Positions 19,739 through 28,740 of a DNA stretch of 64,000 nt are shown here, one piece after another. A program made the translations under genes and the position numbers. Numbering within the stretch: the stretch's first letter is position 1; each line of letters opens with the position of its first letter. The notes beneath the pieces are model-generated. The model did not search any database. It saw only the letters and a program-made list of their open reading frames with translations, and had not been told where the DNA came from. This DNA comes from Blattabacterium cuenoti (GTDB taxonomy: Bacteria > Bacteroidota > Bacteroidia > Flavobacteriales > Blattabacteriaceae), in the NCBI RefSeq assembly GCF_014251795.1, contig NZ_CP059201.1:1-64000 (forward strand). The letters are read 5' to 3'.

Positions 19739-21400
19739 GTGAAATATGTATTTATAATTTTTTTTATTTTTGAAACGTTTTCATTTTCATTTTCTAATGA
19801 AAGAAAAACACCTGTAAAAATACAAATCATTCATTCTGACATTATACAAAATTATGACCATAATTCAAATTTTTTTTTAATAGGAAATGTTCATTTAAAA
19901 TATAAAAAATACCATCTTTTTTGTGATAAAATTACATATAACAAAAAAAATAATAAGTTTCATGGATATGGAAATGTAAGATTAGAATCTGAAAAAAATA
20001 AAATAATATCTAAAAATATAGTAGGAGATTTTTTTAATTTTCAATTATCAGGAAATGTAATTTTATATCAAGGAAAAATAAAATTAAAATCAAAAATAAT
20101 AAATTATAATTTTGATAAAAAATTACTTCAAGCTGTTGATAATGTTGTTTTGTTTTTTGATAAAATCAAATTAACTACTAATTTATTAGAATATAATTTC
20201 CGATTACATTGTATTTCCTACAAAAAAAAAAGTATGATTCATTATGGAGATTATATTATATGCAGTAAAGAAGGTTTTTTTTATATTAAAAAAAATAAGA
20301 TAGAATTAAAGCATAAAATTAAATTAATTAGCAAAAATTATACTGCATATGCAAACACATTAGAATATTTACTTAATAAAAATCAAATCAATTTTAATAA
20401 TACGGTTGTCATAATGCAGAATACAAATTTTAATAATTTTCTTTATGCTAAAAAAGCACTATTTTTGTTTCAAAAAAAAATATTTTTATTTGAAAAATAT
20501 GTAAGTATTCATTATAATGATCAAATTATAAAAGGAAAATACTTATTTTTTGATCAGAAAAAAAAATATGGATTTATAAGAAATATTCTTCTAGAAGATT
20601 TCAAGAAAAAATATTTTTTAATAAGTGGATATGGAAAATTTGATTTTCATTCTGGTTTTTTAATTTTAAAAGAAAATCCAATAATCATCAAAAAACTGAA
20701 TAATAATTCAGTTTTTATTTATTCAAGTATTTTAAAAATAAATATTCATAAAAATTATACATATTCCATTCAATCTTTTTCTATGAAAATCTTTTTTGAA
20801 TCTATTAATATCAAAGGAAAGTGTGATTTTTTCAATTATGAATCATCAAATGATTATATAAAATTAAATGGAAATCCTATATTTTTTTTTGGTAAAAATA
20901 AACAAATTACTGGAAAAAATATCTGTGTTCATTTAAAAAATGATTTTATTAAATATATCAAAATTGTTAAAAATGCTTTTTATATAGAAAAAATAAATTC
21001 AAAAGAATTTAATCAAATAGAAGGAGATATGATGACTATATTTTTTGATACAACAAATGTTTTGGAAAAAATAATGTTTCAAGGAAACATCCATGGTATT
21101 ATTTTTATCAAATACGACAAAGAAATAAAAATGATTAATAGATTACGTTGTGATATTTTATCTATTTATTTAGATAAATTAAAAAAAATAAGAAAAATTT
21201 CTTGTGCCAAAGAAACATGTTCAGAATTAATTCCAATCAACAAAGAAACTCCTAACAAGATTTTTTATCTTCCTAAATTTTCTTGGAAAGAAAAATATAA
21301 ACCAAAAAATGATAAAAAATCCTTTGTTGATCAAGAAATAGATAAATATAGAAAAGAAAACTTTTTAGAAAAAAAAGAAATTAAAGCTATGATAAGATAA
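19739..21400 (+). CDS. OstA-like (LptA-type) periplasmic protein
   Basis: The product has a signal peptide-like start (hydrophobic residues 2-20) and repeated OstA beta-jellyroll units: FLIGNVHLKYKKYHLFCDKITYN and a similar GYGNVRLESEKNKIISKNI block, with further degenerate copies to about residue 470. Bacteroidota usually carry such a long OstA-like protein near LptD, proposed to form the LPS bridge across the periplasm. It is 553 residues and begins at GTG (19739). The C-terminal third is Lys- and Phe-rich and less recognisable. The bridge role is inference from family and neighbourhood. Confidence 0.8.
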   Translation: MKYVFIIFFIFETFSFSFSNERKTPVKIQIIHSDIIQNYDHNSNFFLIGNVHLKYKKYHLFCDKITYNKKNNKFHGYGNVRLESEKNKIISKNIVGDFFNFQLSGNVILYQGKIKLKSKIINYNFDKKLLQAVDNVVLFFDKIKLTTNLLEYNFRLHCISYKKKSMIHYGDYIICSKEGFFYIKKNKIELKHKIKLISKNYTAYANTLEYLLNKNQINFNNTVVIMQNTNFNNFLYAKKALFLFQKKIFLFEKYVSIHYNDQIIKGKYLFFDQKKKYGFIRNILLEDFKKKYFLISGYGKFDFHSGFLILKENPIIIKKLNNNSVFIYSSILKINIHKNYTYSIQSFSMKIFFESINIKGKCDFFNYESSNDYIKLNGNPIFFFGKNKQITGKNICVHLKNDFIKYIKIVKNAFYIEKINSKEFNQIEGDMMTIFFDTTNVLEKIMFQGNIHGIIFIKYDKEIKMINRLRCDILSIYLDKLKKIRKISCAKETCSELIPINKETPNKIFYLPKFSWKEKYKPKNDKKSFVDQEIDKYRKENFLEKKEIKAMIR

Positions 21401-21418
21401 AAGTAGAATCAAATTCTT

Positions 21419-22597
21419 ATGAAAGAATTAAAAAAAGATTTTTTTCGATATCAAACTCAAATTAATCCATATCCCATGAGTATTATAGTAGATCGTGCTG
21501 AAGGTAGTTATATTTATGGAAAAGATGGTAAAAAATATTTAGATTTTGTATCAGGTATTTCCGTCAACATATTAGGACATGGAAACAAAAAAATCAAAGA
21601 ATCTATAAAAAAACAAGTGGATAAATACTTACATGTTATGGTTTATGGAGAATTTATACAAGATCCTTGTGTAAGGCTTTGTAAAAAAATATCAGAAAAT
21701 ATTCCATATCCACTTAGTACTACTTATTTAGTTAATTCTGGAACAGAAGCTGTAGAGGGAGCTTTGAAATTAGCAAAATGTTATACAAGAAAAGAAGAAA
21801 TAATATCTTGTAAATGGTCTTATCATGGAAGTACTCATGGTTCTATAAGTATCATGGGATATGAAGATTATAAAAGACCTTTCAGACCTTTATTACCATT
21901 AGTTAAATTTATTACGTTTAATGATATAGAAGAATTAATTAATACTATTACGGAAAAAACGGCTTGTGTTATTTTGGAAACTATTCAATGTTCTTCTGGT
22001 GTTATCTTACCTAATTGTTCTTTTTTAAAAGAGGTAAAAAAACAGTGCAATAAAAAAAATGCTTTAATGATTCTTGATGAAATCCAAACTGGATTTGGAA
22101 GAACAGGAAAACTTTTTGCATTTGAACATTATGATATTATTCCTGATATATTAGTAATGGGAAAAGGAATGGGAGGAGGCATGCCTATTAGTGGATTTGT
22201 ATCATCTCAAGAAATAATGAAAACTTTTATTCCTTTAGGACATTTAACCACTTTTGGAGGAAATGCTGTTTCCGCTTCTGCTTCTTTAGCTACTTTAGAT
22301 CAATTAATCAATTCCAATATAATGGAACAAGTATTAGTAAAAGAAAAGTGTATTAGAAAATATTTAGTTCATAATGAAATTCAAAATATTCATGGAAAAG
22401 GTCTTTTTTTATCTTTTGAATTAAAAAATAAAGATATAGTAGAAAAAGTTTTACAAAATTGTATAAAACAAGGATTAATATTATTTCCTTTTTTATTTCA
22501 TAGAAATTTTTTACGCATATCCCCTCCATTAACTATAACAAAAGAAGAAATCCAAAAAGGATGTTCTATTATTATTGAAAGTTTAAATAGACTTTAA
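21419..22597 (+). CDS. Class III PLP-dependent aminotransferase (acetylornithine/ornithine type)
   Basis: The 392-residue enzyme belongs to the acetylornithine/ornithine/GABA aminotransferase group. Visible landmarks are NSGTEAVEGALKLAK (cofactor phosphate region), SYHGSTHGS, ALMILDEIQTGFGRTGKLFAFEH with the pyridine-binding Asp, and the Schiff-base lysine in LVMGKGMGGGMPISGF. HLTTFGGNAVS also fits. Flavobacteria usually have this gene beside the OstA-like gene. It could serve arginine biosynthesis as ArgD, but the substrate cannot be read from the sequence, so no symbol is given. Confidence 0.88.
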   Translation: MKELKKDFFRYQTQINPYPMSIIVDRAEGSYIYGKDGKKYLDFVSGISVNILGHGNKKIKESIKKQVDKYLHVMVYGEFIQDPCVRLCKKISENIPYPLSTTYLVNSGTEAVEGALKLAKCYTRKEEIISCKWSYHGSTHGSISIMGYEDYKRPFRPLLPLVKFITFNDIEELINTITEKTACVILETIQCSSGVILPNCSFLKEVKKQCNKKNALMILDEIQTGFGRTGKLFAFEHYDIIPDILVMGKGMGGGMPISGFVSSQEIMKTFIPLGHLTTFGGNAVSASASLATLDQLINSNIMEQVLVKEKCIRKYLVHNEIQNIHGKGLFLSFELKNKDIVEKVLQNCIKQGLILFPFLFHRNFLRISPPLTITKEEIQKGCSIIIESLNRL

Positions 22598-22610
22598 AAA
22601 AATAATGTAA

Positions 22611-23357
22611 TTGAGATTTTTTATTGAATTAGCTTACAATGGTAAGTATTTTTTTGGATGGCAAATTCAAAGAAAAGTAATCACAGTAGAAGAAAAACTA
22701 GAATATTGTTTATCAAAATTATTAAAAACGTCTATAAATGTTATAGGGGCTAGTAGAACGGATACAGGTGTCCATGCTAAACAAATGTTTGCTCATTTTG
22801 ATTATGAAAAAATAATTAAAAATGATTTTGTAAACCGGTTAAATATTTTCTTACCTAAATCTATTAAAGTATTCAATATTTTTCCAGTCAAAAAAAATAT
22901 TCATGCAAGATTTGATGCTATTAAACGAACATACAAATATTATTTGACGCGTGAAAAAAATATCTTCTATGAAGATTTTTCTTGGTACTGTTTCTATCCA
23001 CTAAATATTAAAAAAATGAATACAGCTTCAAAAAAACTCTTAAAATATAAAGATTTTAGTTCTTTTTGTAAAAAAAAAAGAACTAATGAAAAAGAAAATA
23101 ATATATGTGAAATTTATCACGCTTCTTGGTCTGAAAAAAAAAATGTTTTATGTTTTACTATTGAAGCTAATCGATTTTTAAGATCGATGGTTAGAGCTAT
23201 TGTTGGTTCACTTGTTGATGTGGGAAGAAATAAAATTAATATAGATGAATTTGTAAAAATTATAGAATTAAAAAATTCTAATTTTTGCAAATTGATAGTT
23301 CCTGCATGTGGTTTATTTTTAACAAAAATTCTCTATCCAGAAGATATTTTTTTATGA
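22611..23357 (+). CDS. truA: tRNA pseudouridine synthase A
   Basis: Converts uridines 38-40 of the tRNA anticodon arm to pseudouridine. The 248-residue protein starts at TTG, giving MRFFIELAYNGKYFFGWQIQ, which matches the family N-terminus well. The catalytic aspartate lies in GASRTDTGVHA (about residue 51). RTYKYYL and the C-terminal FLRSMVRAIVGSLVDVG are also typical. Its stop overlaps the start of the ABC exporter gene by 4 bp (ATGA), so the two are probably translationally coupled. Confidence 0.95.
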   Translation: MRFFIELAYNGKYFFGWQIQRKVITVEEKLEYCLSKLLKTSINVIGASRTDTGVHAKQMFAHFDYEKIIKNDFVNRLNIFLPKSIKVFNIFPVKKNIHARFDAIKRTYKYYLTREKNIFYEDFSWYCFYPLNIKKMNTASKKLLKYKDFSSFCKKKRTNEKENNICEIYHASWSEKKNVLCFTIEANRFLRSMVRAIVGSLVDVGRNKINIDEFVKIIELKNSNFCKLIVPACGLFLTKILYPEDIFL

Positions 23358-25111
23358 AAGAAAATTTGAATAAAAAAAAATACTCCTTAATACAACTTGT
23401 TATAATTAGTTTAGATTATAAACTGATATTAATATCAACAATTATAACTTCCATATTAATTTCCTTCATTTCAGCTTATCGTCCTAAATTAATACAAAAA
23501 GCTATAGATATTCATATTCTTTATAAAGATTTTTTAGGATTGAAAAATCTATTAATATTAATAGTTTTCCTTCTTTTTTTAGAAAGTATATTTCATTTTA
23601 TTCTATTGTATTTATCTAATATATTAGCACAAAATGTAATAAAAAAAATCAGAATTCTTTTATTTGAAAAATTATTACATTTTAATAATTCTTTTTTTAA
23701 TAAAACTCCAATAGGAAAATTAGTATCCTATTCTGTGTCAGATATAGAAACTATAACAGTCATATTTAATGATGGAATTTTGTTAGTTTTTGGAGATTTT
23801 TTGAGAATTATTATGATTATCATTATGATGTATACAGTTCATAAAAAACTCTTTTTTATAGTTTTTTTAACTATTCCTTTGATGTATATTGTCACTCGTT
23901 TTTTTCAAAAAACATTGAAAAAAACGTTTTATGAAGAACGTGTTCAAACTTCACGTTTAAATAGTTTTTTACAAGAAAATATTATAGGAATGTCTATCAT
24001 TCAACTTTTTCATAAAGAAAAAAAAGAATATTTAAAATTCAAATCTATTAATAGTAAGTTAATGAATGCTCATTTTAAAACTATTTTTTATTTTTCTATT
24101 TTTTTTCCCATAGTAGAAATCATTTCCGCAGTCACAATAAGTATTATTATATTTTATGGAGGATTTCATGCAATTGAAGTAGAAAATGTTAAACCTGGTC
24201 AAATTATTGCTTTTATTTTCTTTATTTATCTCCTTTTTCGTCCTATGCGGCAAATGGCTGATAGATTTAACATTATACAGAGAGGAATAGTTGGAATAGA
24301 GCGTATATTTTCCATACTAAATTCTGAAGAATTTGTTATTAATAAAGGAAATTTACGTTTAAAAAAATTAAGGGGACATATTGTATTTAATAATGTTTAT
24401 TTTTCTTATATAAACAATGAAATGGTATTGAATGGAGTTTCTTTTGAAATTAGACCAGGAGAAAAAGTTGCAATAGTAGGATCAACAGGGTCTGGAAAAT
24501 CTACGATCACTCATTTGATTTCTAGGTTATACGAAATAAAAAAAGGAAGTATTTGGATTGATGGACATTCTATTCAAGATGTAGAATTAAAAAGTTTAAG
24601 ATCTCATATCAGAGTAGTTACACAAGATACTTTTTTATTTAATGATTCTATTATCAATAATATTACTTTAGGAGATCCATCTATTAGCATGAATCAAATA
24701 GAAAATATGGCAAGAAAAATAGGAATACATAATTTTATTACATCTTTACCTAATGGATATAAATTCATAGTCAAAGAAAGAGGAAGTTTATTATCTCTTG
24801 GAGAAAAACAATTAATTTCTTTCTTACGAGTTCAAATGCATCCTTATTCTATCCTGATATTAGATGAAGCAACTACCTCATTAAATAATGAATTGGAAAA
24901 AATGGTTTATCATGCTACAGATCTTTTAACAAAGCATAAAACTTCAATTATCATCACTCATCGTCTTTCCACATTAGAAAATTCCGATAAAATATTAGCT
25001 ATTGATAAAGGATATATTGTGGAAAAAGGAACACATCAAGAATTAATTCAATTGAATGGATATTATGCTGGATTATACCAAAAATCTTTTCAAAAAAAAA
25101 TTAACAATTGA
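23354..25111 (+). CDS. ABC exporter, fused permease and ATPase (half transporter)
   Basis: A type IV ABC exporter half: an N-terminal six-helix membrane domain (about 15-300) and a C-terminal nucleotide-binding domain. The NBD has Walker A GSTGSGKST, the Q-loop VVTQDT, the signature LSLGEKQ, Walker B ILILDEA and the switch His in IIITHR. The D-loop reads SLNN instead of the usual SALD or SVD. The 585-residue length and the RGSLLSLGEKQLISF stretch resemble MdlB-like exporters more than MsbA. The substrate is unknown; lipid export is possible because the protein sits among envelope genes. The ATG at 23354 overlaps truA; an upstream in-frame ATG at 23285 lies inside truA and is less likely. Confidence 0.88.
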   Translation: MKENLNKKKYSLIQLVIISLDYKLILISTIITSILISFISAYRPKLIQKAIDIHILYKDFLGLKNLLILIVFLLFLESIFHFILLYLSNILAQNVIKKIRILLFEKLLHFNNSFFNKTPIGKLVSYSVSDIETITVIFNDGILLVFGDFLRIIMIIIMMYTVHKKLFFIVFLTIPLMYIVTRFFQKTLKKTFYEERVQTSRLNSFLQENIIGMSIIQLFHKEKKEYLKFKSINSKLMNAHFKTIFYFSIFFPIVEIISAVTISIIIFYGGFHAIEVENVKPGQIIAFIFFIYLLFRPMRQMADRFNIIQRGIVGIERIFSILNSEEFVINKGNLRLKKLRGHIVFNNVYFSYINNEMVLNGVSFEIRPGEKVAIVGSTGSGKSTITHLISRLYEIKKGSIWIDGHSIQDVELKSLRSHIRVVTQDTFLFNDSIINNITLGDPSISMNQIENMARKIGIHNFITSLPNGYKFIVKERGSLLSLGEKQLISFLRVQMHPYSILILDEATTSLNNELEKMVYHATDLLTKHKTSIIITHRLSTLENSDKILAIDKGYIVEKGTHQELIQLNGYYAGLYQKSFQKKINN

Positions 25112-26351
25112 TTTTCATATAATAAGTTTTTTTTAATATTTCATTTGACCAATTTTGTATTTTATCTTTTTTCTTTACATTTTTTACAAATTTTTTTAAT
25201 AAATTATAATTTTCTTCCAAAGAAATAGGTTTAGGAGGTTTTTCATCTAAAAGTTGACAAATTATAAATATTTCTTTTCCATTTATAGTTTCTTTATAAA
25301 GATTAGTAATTTTTCCTTTTTTTATAAAAAGTAATGCTTTTTTCATATTTTCTGAAAGTTGGTTTTCATCAAACCAAATTTGATGTTTGATAATAACATC
25401 TCCTATTTTATTTTTTTTTAAAAAATCTAAAGTTTGAGTTTGATTTAGATTAATTCTTTGATTAACAATTTTTTTTCTAAATAATTCTGCAAACGATTTT
25501 ATTTTATTTATTTCATATTTAGGTTTAATTAAAATATGTCTAAAATCAGCCTTATTTTTTATTTTTTTTTCCAATTTTATAATATGAAGTCCTAAATCTG
25601 TTTCAAAAGGTTCAGATATTTCACCTTCTTTTAAGTAAGAAATTAAATCTGAAAATTTTTTTGAAAGATGATCGATTTGTATTCCTTTGACAAGTCCCCC
25701 CTTGAATGCTGAATCATCGTCTTCAGAAAATAAAATAGCTTTTATAGCAAAATCAGCATCAGAATGTATTTCTTTTTTGATTTGATTTAAAAAATCAATT
25801 GTTTTTCTTTTATGAATTTCACTTAATTTAGGATAAAAAATTACGTAAGAAATACATACTTTTCTGGATGTATAAGGTGCATGTTTTTTCATAAAATATT
25901 TTATCTCTTTTGGAGAAACATCTATATCATCCGTTATTTTATTATAGTATTTTTCTATATACTGTTGGTTTTTTATTTTTTCATTTAACTCTTTTAAAAA
26001 ATTTTTATTTTCAAGTTGTATTAAAAATTCTTCTTGATTTATATATTTTTTTCTAGCTTTTGATAAAAATTCTTGAATTTTCATTTGTAATTCTTGATCA
26101 GTAATTTGTATACTCTTATCTTTTTTTGCATAAAAAAGTATTAACTTTTGAATTATAATATCATTTAAAACATTATTGTGACAAAATGATTTGTTTTTAT
26201 CAATACTTTGAATTTCAGAATCTAAAATGATATCATTTCCAATTATTGCAGAAATTCCACTTAATTTATCTAAACCATTTAATTTATCTAAACCATAAGA
26301 AAATGAAGAAATACAAAAAAACATTATAAAAAAATAAATCAAGTTTTTCAT
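25101..26351 (-). CDS. surA: SurA-like periplasmic peptidyl-prolyl isomerase / chaperone
   Basis: A periplasmic chaperone for outer-membrane proteins. The 416-residue product starts with a signal peptide (MKNLIYFFIMFFCISSFSYG), then a SurA N-terminal region (DIILDSEIQ and IIQKLILFYAKK), and one clear parvulin domain (about 165-280) with SDDDSAFKGGLVKGIQ-like and EISEPFETDLGLHIIKLE segments. A second, degenerate parvulin-like region follows. The open frame extends to 26408, overlapping the divergent lptB start, but the ATG at 26351 gives the clean signal peptide. The symbol is by family; specific SurA function is inferred. Its 3' end overlaps the ABC exporter gene by 11 bp. Confidence 0.85.
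   Translation of the reverse strand: MKNLIYFFIMFFCISSFSYGLDKLNGLDKLSGISAIIGNDIILDSEIQSIDKNKSFCHNNVLNDIIIQKLILFYAKKDKSIQITDQELQMKIQEFLSKARKKYINQEEFLIQLENKNFLKELNEKIKNQQYIEKYYNKITDDIDVSPKEIKYFMKKHAPYTSRKVCISYVIFYPKLSEIHKRKTIDFLNQIKKEIHSDADFAIKAILFSEDDDSAFKGGLVKGIQIDHLSKKFSDLISYLKEGEISEPFETDLGLHIIKLEKKIKNKADFRHILIKPKYEINKIKSFAELFRKKIVNQRINLNQTQTLDFLKKNKIGDVIIKHQIWFDENQLSENMKKALLFIKKGKITNLYKETINGKEIFIICQLLDEKPPKPISLEENYNLLKKFVKNVKKKDKIQNWSNEILKKTYYMKINC
26263..26296 (-). repeat. 18-bp tandem duplication in the surA-like gene
   Basis: Two adjacent copies of an 18-bp unit (AATTTATCTAAACCATTT on the plus strand). The second copy matches over 16 bases, counted from its start. On the coding strand they encode GLDKLNGLDKLSG directly after the signal peptide. 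Confidence 0.85.
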
Positions 26352-26379
26352 CTCATTTTTTTTAATTATTATTGATAAT

Positions 26380-27132
26380 ATGACTATGACTTTAAATATT
26401 AAAAACATATATAAAAAATATAAAAATAAATATATAATAAAAAATGTTTCAATTCAATTAAATCAAGGAGAAATCGTGGGATTGTTAGGCCCTAATGGAG
26501 CAGGTAAAACAACTTCTTTTTATATGATTGTCGGTTTAATTAAACCAGATAAAGGAAAAATATACCTTGAAAATCAAGATATTACATTTTATCCAATGTA
26601 TAAACGTTCTAAAAAAGGAATAGGGTACTTATCTCAAGAACCATCTATATTTAGAAAATTATCTGTAGAAGATAATATTTTATGCATATTAGAAATGCAA
26701 AAAATTTCAAATCAAAAAAGAAAAATAATAGTAGAAAAACTTATTGAAGAATTAGGATTACAAAAAATCAGAAATAATCGTGGAGATCTTATTTCTGGAG
26801 GAGAGCGAAGACGTACAGAAATTGCTAGGTGTTTAGCTATAAATCCTAAATTTATTCTTTTAGATGAACCTTTTTCTGGAATAGATCCAATTGCTATAGA
26901 AGAATTACAAAAAATAATTTTATCTCTCAAAAGGAAAAATATAGGGATCTTAATTACAGATCATAATGTACAGGAAATTTTTACAATAACAGATCGTATT
27001 TATTTAATGTTTGATGGAACAATAATCAAGTGTGGATATACAACAGAAATTATGCAAGATTCTGTAATAAAAAAAATTTATTTGGGAAATCGAATTATCA
27101 ATTGTCAAATCAAAAATGAATCATCGATTTAA
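26380..27132 (+). CDS. lptB: LPS export ABC transporter ATPase LptB
   Basis: The cytoplasmic ATPase that powers LPS extraction by LptFG. The 250-residue protein shows Walker A GPNGAGKTT, the LptB-type segment LSQEPSIFRKLSVEDNI, the signature SGGERRRTEIAR, Walker B FILLDEPFSGIDP and the switch His in LITDHNV, all close to canonical LptB. It starts at ATG 26380, with another ATG two codons later. It is divergent from the surA-like gene with only 28 bp between start codons, and it overlaps thiN by 17 bp. Confidence 0.94.
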   Translation: MTMTLNIKNIYKKYKNKYIIKNVSIQLNQGEIVGLLGPNGAGKTTSFYMIVGLIKPDKGKIYLENQDITFYPMYKRSKKGIGYLSQEPSIFRKLSVEDNILCILEMQKISNQKRKIIVEKLIEELGLQKIRNNRGDLISGGERRRTEIARCLAINPKFILLDEPFSGIDPIAIEELQKIILSLKRKNIGILITDHNVQEIFTITDRIYLMFDGTIIKCGYTTEIMQDSVIKKIYLGNRIINCQIKNESSI

Positions 27133-27745
27133 TGGACCAGAAGTAGGATTATTTCTAAATGGGGAAATTCCTCCTTTTTTAGAGTTAAAAAAGGAATTTT
27201 ATTTTTATAAAAAAATATTTGCCGTAGATGGAGCTTATTATTATTTAAAGACATTCGGAATTTCAGTAGACTATGTTATTGGGGATTTAGATTCTATAGA
27301 AAATAATATTTATTTAAAAACCCATTTATTGAAAACTCCTGATCAAAGATTCACTGATTTTGATAAAGCTTTAAATATTATTTATAAAAAAGGATTTTTT
27401 AACATAAATGTATGGGGAGGAAGTGGAATGGAACAAGATCATTTTTTGGGAAATCTATCTGCAGCTTTAAAATATAAAAATAAATTATCTATTATATTTC
27501 ATGATAAATATCATTTTTATTTTTTTTCTGAAAAAAAAACTTCTTTTTATCAAAAAAAAAATAAAAAAATATCTCTTTTCCCATTTCCAAAAGTAGAAGA
27601 ATTATCTACTTATGGTCTCAAATATTCTATAAAAAAAGGATTTTTAAAAATAGGAAAAAATATAGGAATTAGAAATGAAGCTCTTAGTAATGAAATAAAA
27701 ATAGATTACAAAGAAGGTGAATTATTAATCTTTATAGAAAAATAA
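27116..27745 (+). CDS. thiN: Thiamine pyrophosphokinase
   Basis: Makes thiamine pyrophosphate from thiamine and ATP. That cofactor is needed by SucA and other E1 enzymes. The 209-residue protein has the family motifs AVDGAYYYL, VIGDLDSIE and FTDFDKALN, followed by GGSGMEQDHFLGNLSAAL. Length is typical. Its ATG lies inside the end of lptB (17-bp overlap). No TPP riboswitch is visible upstream, and the overlap leaves no room for one. Confidence 0.9.
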   Translation: MNHRFNGPEVGLFLNGEIPPFLELKKEFYFYKKIFAVDGAYYYLKTFGISVDYVIGDLDSIENNIYLKTHLLKTPDQRFTDFDKALNIIYKKGFFNINVWGGSGMEQDHFLGNLSAALKYKNKLSIIFHDKYHFYFFSEKKTSFYQKKNKKISLFPFPKVEELSTYGLKYSIKKGFLKIGKNIGIRNEALSNEIKIDYKEGELLIFIEK

Positions 27746-27761
27746 TAGAGAAATATGTTAC

Positions 27762-28679
27762 TTACAATTTTTTGATCATATTTTTCACATAGTTTGCAGA
27801 TTTTTTCAAAATCTGATTTTCTTCTTGATTTAATTGCAATTCTACGATTTTTTCTATTCCATTTTTTCCTAGAATCACAGGAACTCCTAAACATATATCT
27901 TTAAATCCATATTCTCCTTTTAAAAAAGCAGAACATGAAAAGATACGCTTAGAGTCTTTTAAAATACCTTCTACCATTTGCACTACAGAAGCACTAGGGG
28001 CCATCCAAGCAGATGTTCCTAATAGATTAACGATTTCTTCTCCTCCCTTTTTTGTTTTTTCTATAATTACATCATTTTCTTCTTCTGACAAAAATTCTTT
28101 TATAGGAATTCCTGATACAGATGTATATCTGTATAAAGGAACCATTGTGTCCCCATGTCCTCCTAATAATAAAGATTGTATATCAATAGGTGATATGTTT
28201 AGTTTTTTAGATAAAAAAAAACGATATCTAGCAGTATCTAATATTCCAGCCATTCCAATTATACGAGAGGAATCAATTTTTGCCGTTATATAACTCACAT
28301 ATGTCATAATATCTAATGGATTTGATACAACGATCAATTTAGTTTTTGGAGAAAAAAAAATAGATTCTTTTATTACAGAACGAATAATTTCTGCATTGAT
28401 CTTAACAAGATCATCTCTACTCATGCCAGGTTTTCTTGTAATTCCACAAGTAACAATAATAATTTCCGAATTTTTCGATTTTAAATAGTCATTTGTAATT
28501 CCAATCACTTTGGTATTTGAATTAATCACAGAAAGCATTTGAGATATATCCAAGCTTTTTCCTTCTGAAATTTTTTCTTTAATGTCTAACAAAACAATTT
28601 CTTCTACTATATTTTTTTGAGCTAATAAACTTGCACAAGAAGCTCCCACATTTCCTGCACCAACAATGGTTATTTTCAT
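27762..28679 (-). CDS. mdh: Malate dehydrogenase
   Basis: Oxidises malate to oxaloacetate with NAD in the TCA cycle. The 305-residue LDH-like MDH shows the NAD fold (ITIVGAGNVGASCA), the substrate loop with GITRKPGMSRDDL, a catalytic Asp region (AGILDTARYRFFL) and the active-site His in LLGGHGDTMVPL. Length is normal for bacterial MDH of this type. It is convergent with thiN (16-bp gap) and divergent from gcvP (61 bp between start codons). SucA, SucB and SucC in the same window supply neighbouring TCA steps. Confidence 0.95.
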   Translation of the reverse strand: MKITIVGAGNVGASCASLLAQKNIVEEIVLLDIKEKISEGKSLDISQMLSVINSNTKVIGITNDYLKSKNSEIIIVTCGITRKPGMSRDDLVKINAEIIRSVIKESIFFSPKTKLIVVSNPLDIMTYVSYITAKIDSSRIIGMAGILDTARYRFFLSKKLNISPIDIQSLLLGGHGDTMVPLYRYTSVSGIPIKEFLSEEENDVIIEKTKKGGEEIVNLLGTSAWMAPSASVVQMVEGILKDSKRIFSCSAFLKGEYGFKDICLGVPVILGKNGIEKIVELQLNQEENQILKKSANYVKNMIKKL

Positions 28680-28697
28680 TTTATTTTTTTATTTAGA

Positions 28698-28705
28698 TAA
28701 ATTTG
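28698..28705 (+). promoter_or_regulatory. Possible -7 promoter box for gcvP
   Basis: TAAATTTG matches the Bacteroidota -7 consensus TAnnTTTG and lies 35 bp before the gcvP ATG. No TTG box sits at the expected -33 distance, and chance matches are common in such AT-rich sequence. Confidence 0.3.
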
Positions 28706-28740
28706 TAATTTTTAAATATAAATACAATTTTTATTTTAGT

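Noticed and set aside
27060..27115. Possible TPP riboswitch before thiN
   Set aside because: The region is the coding end of lptB and shows no thi-box; thiN starts inside lptB.
28680..28740. Possible glycine riboswitch before gcvP
   Set aside because: The gap is only 61 bp, AT-rich and without the paired aptamer structure.
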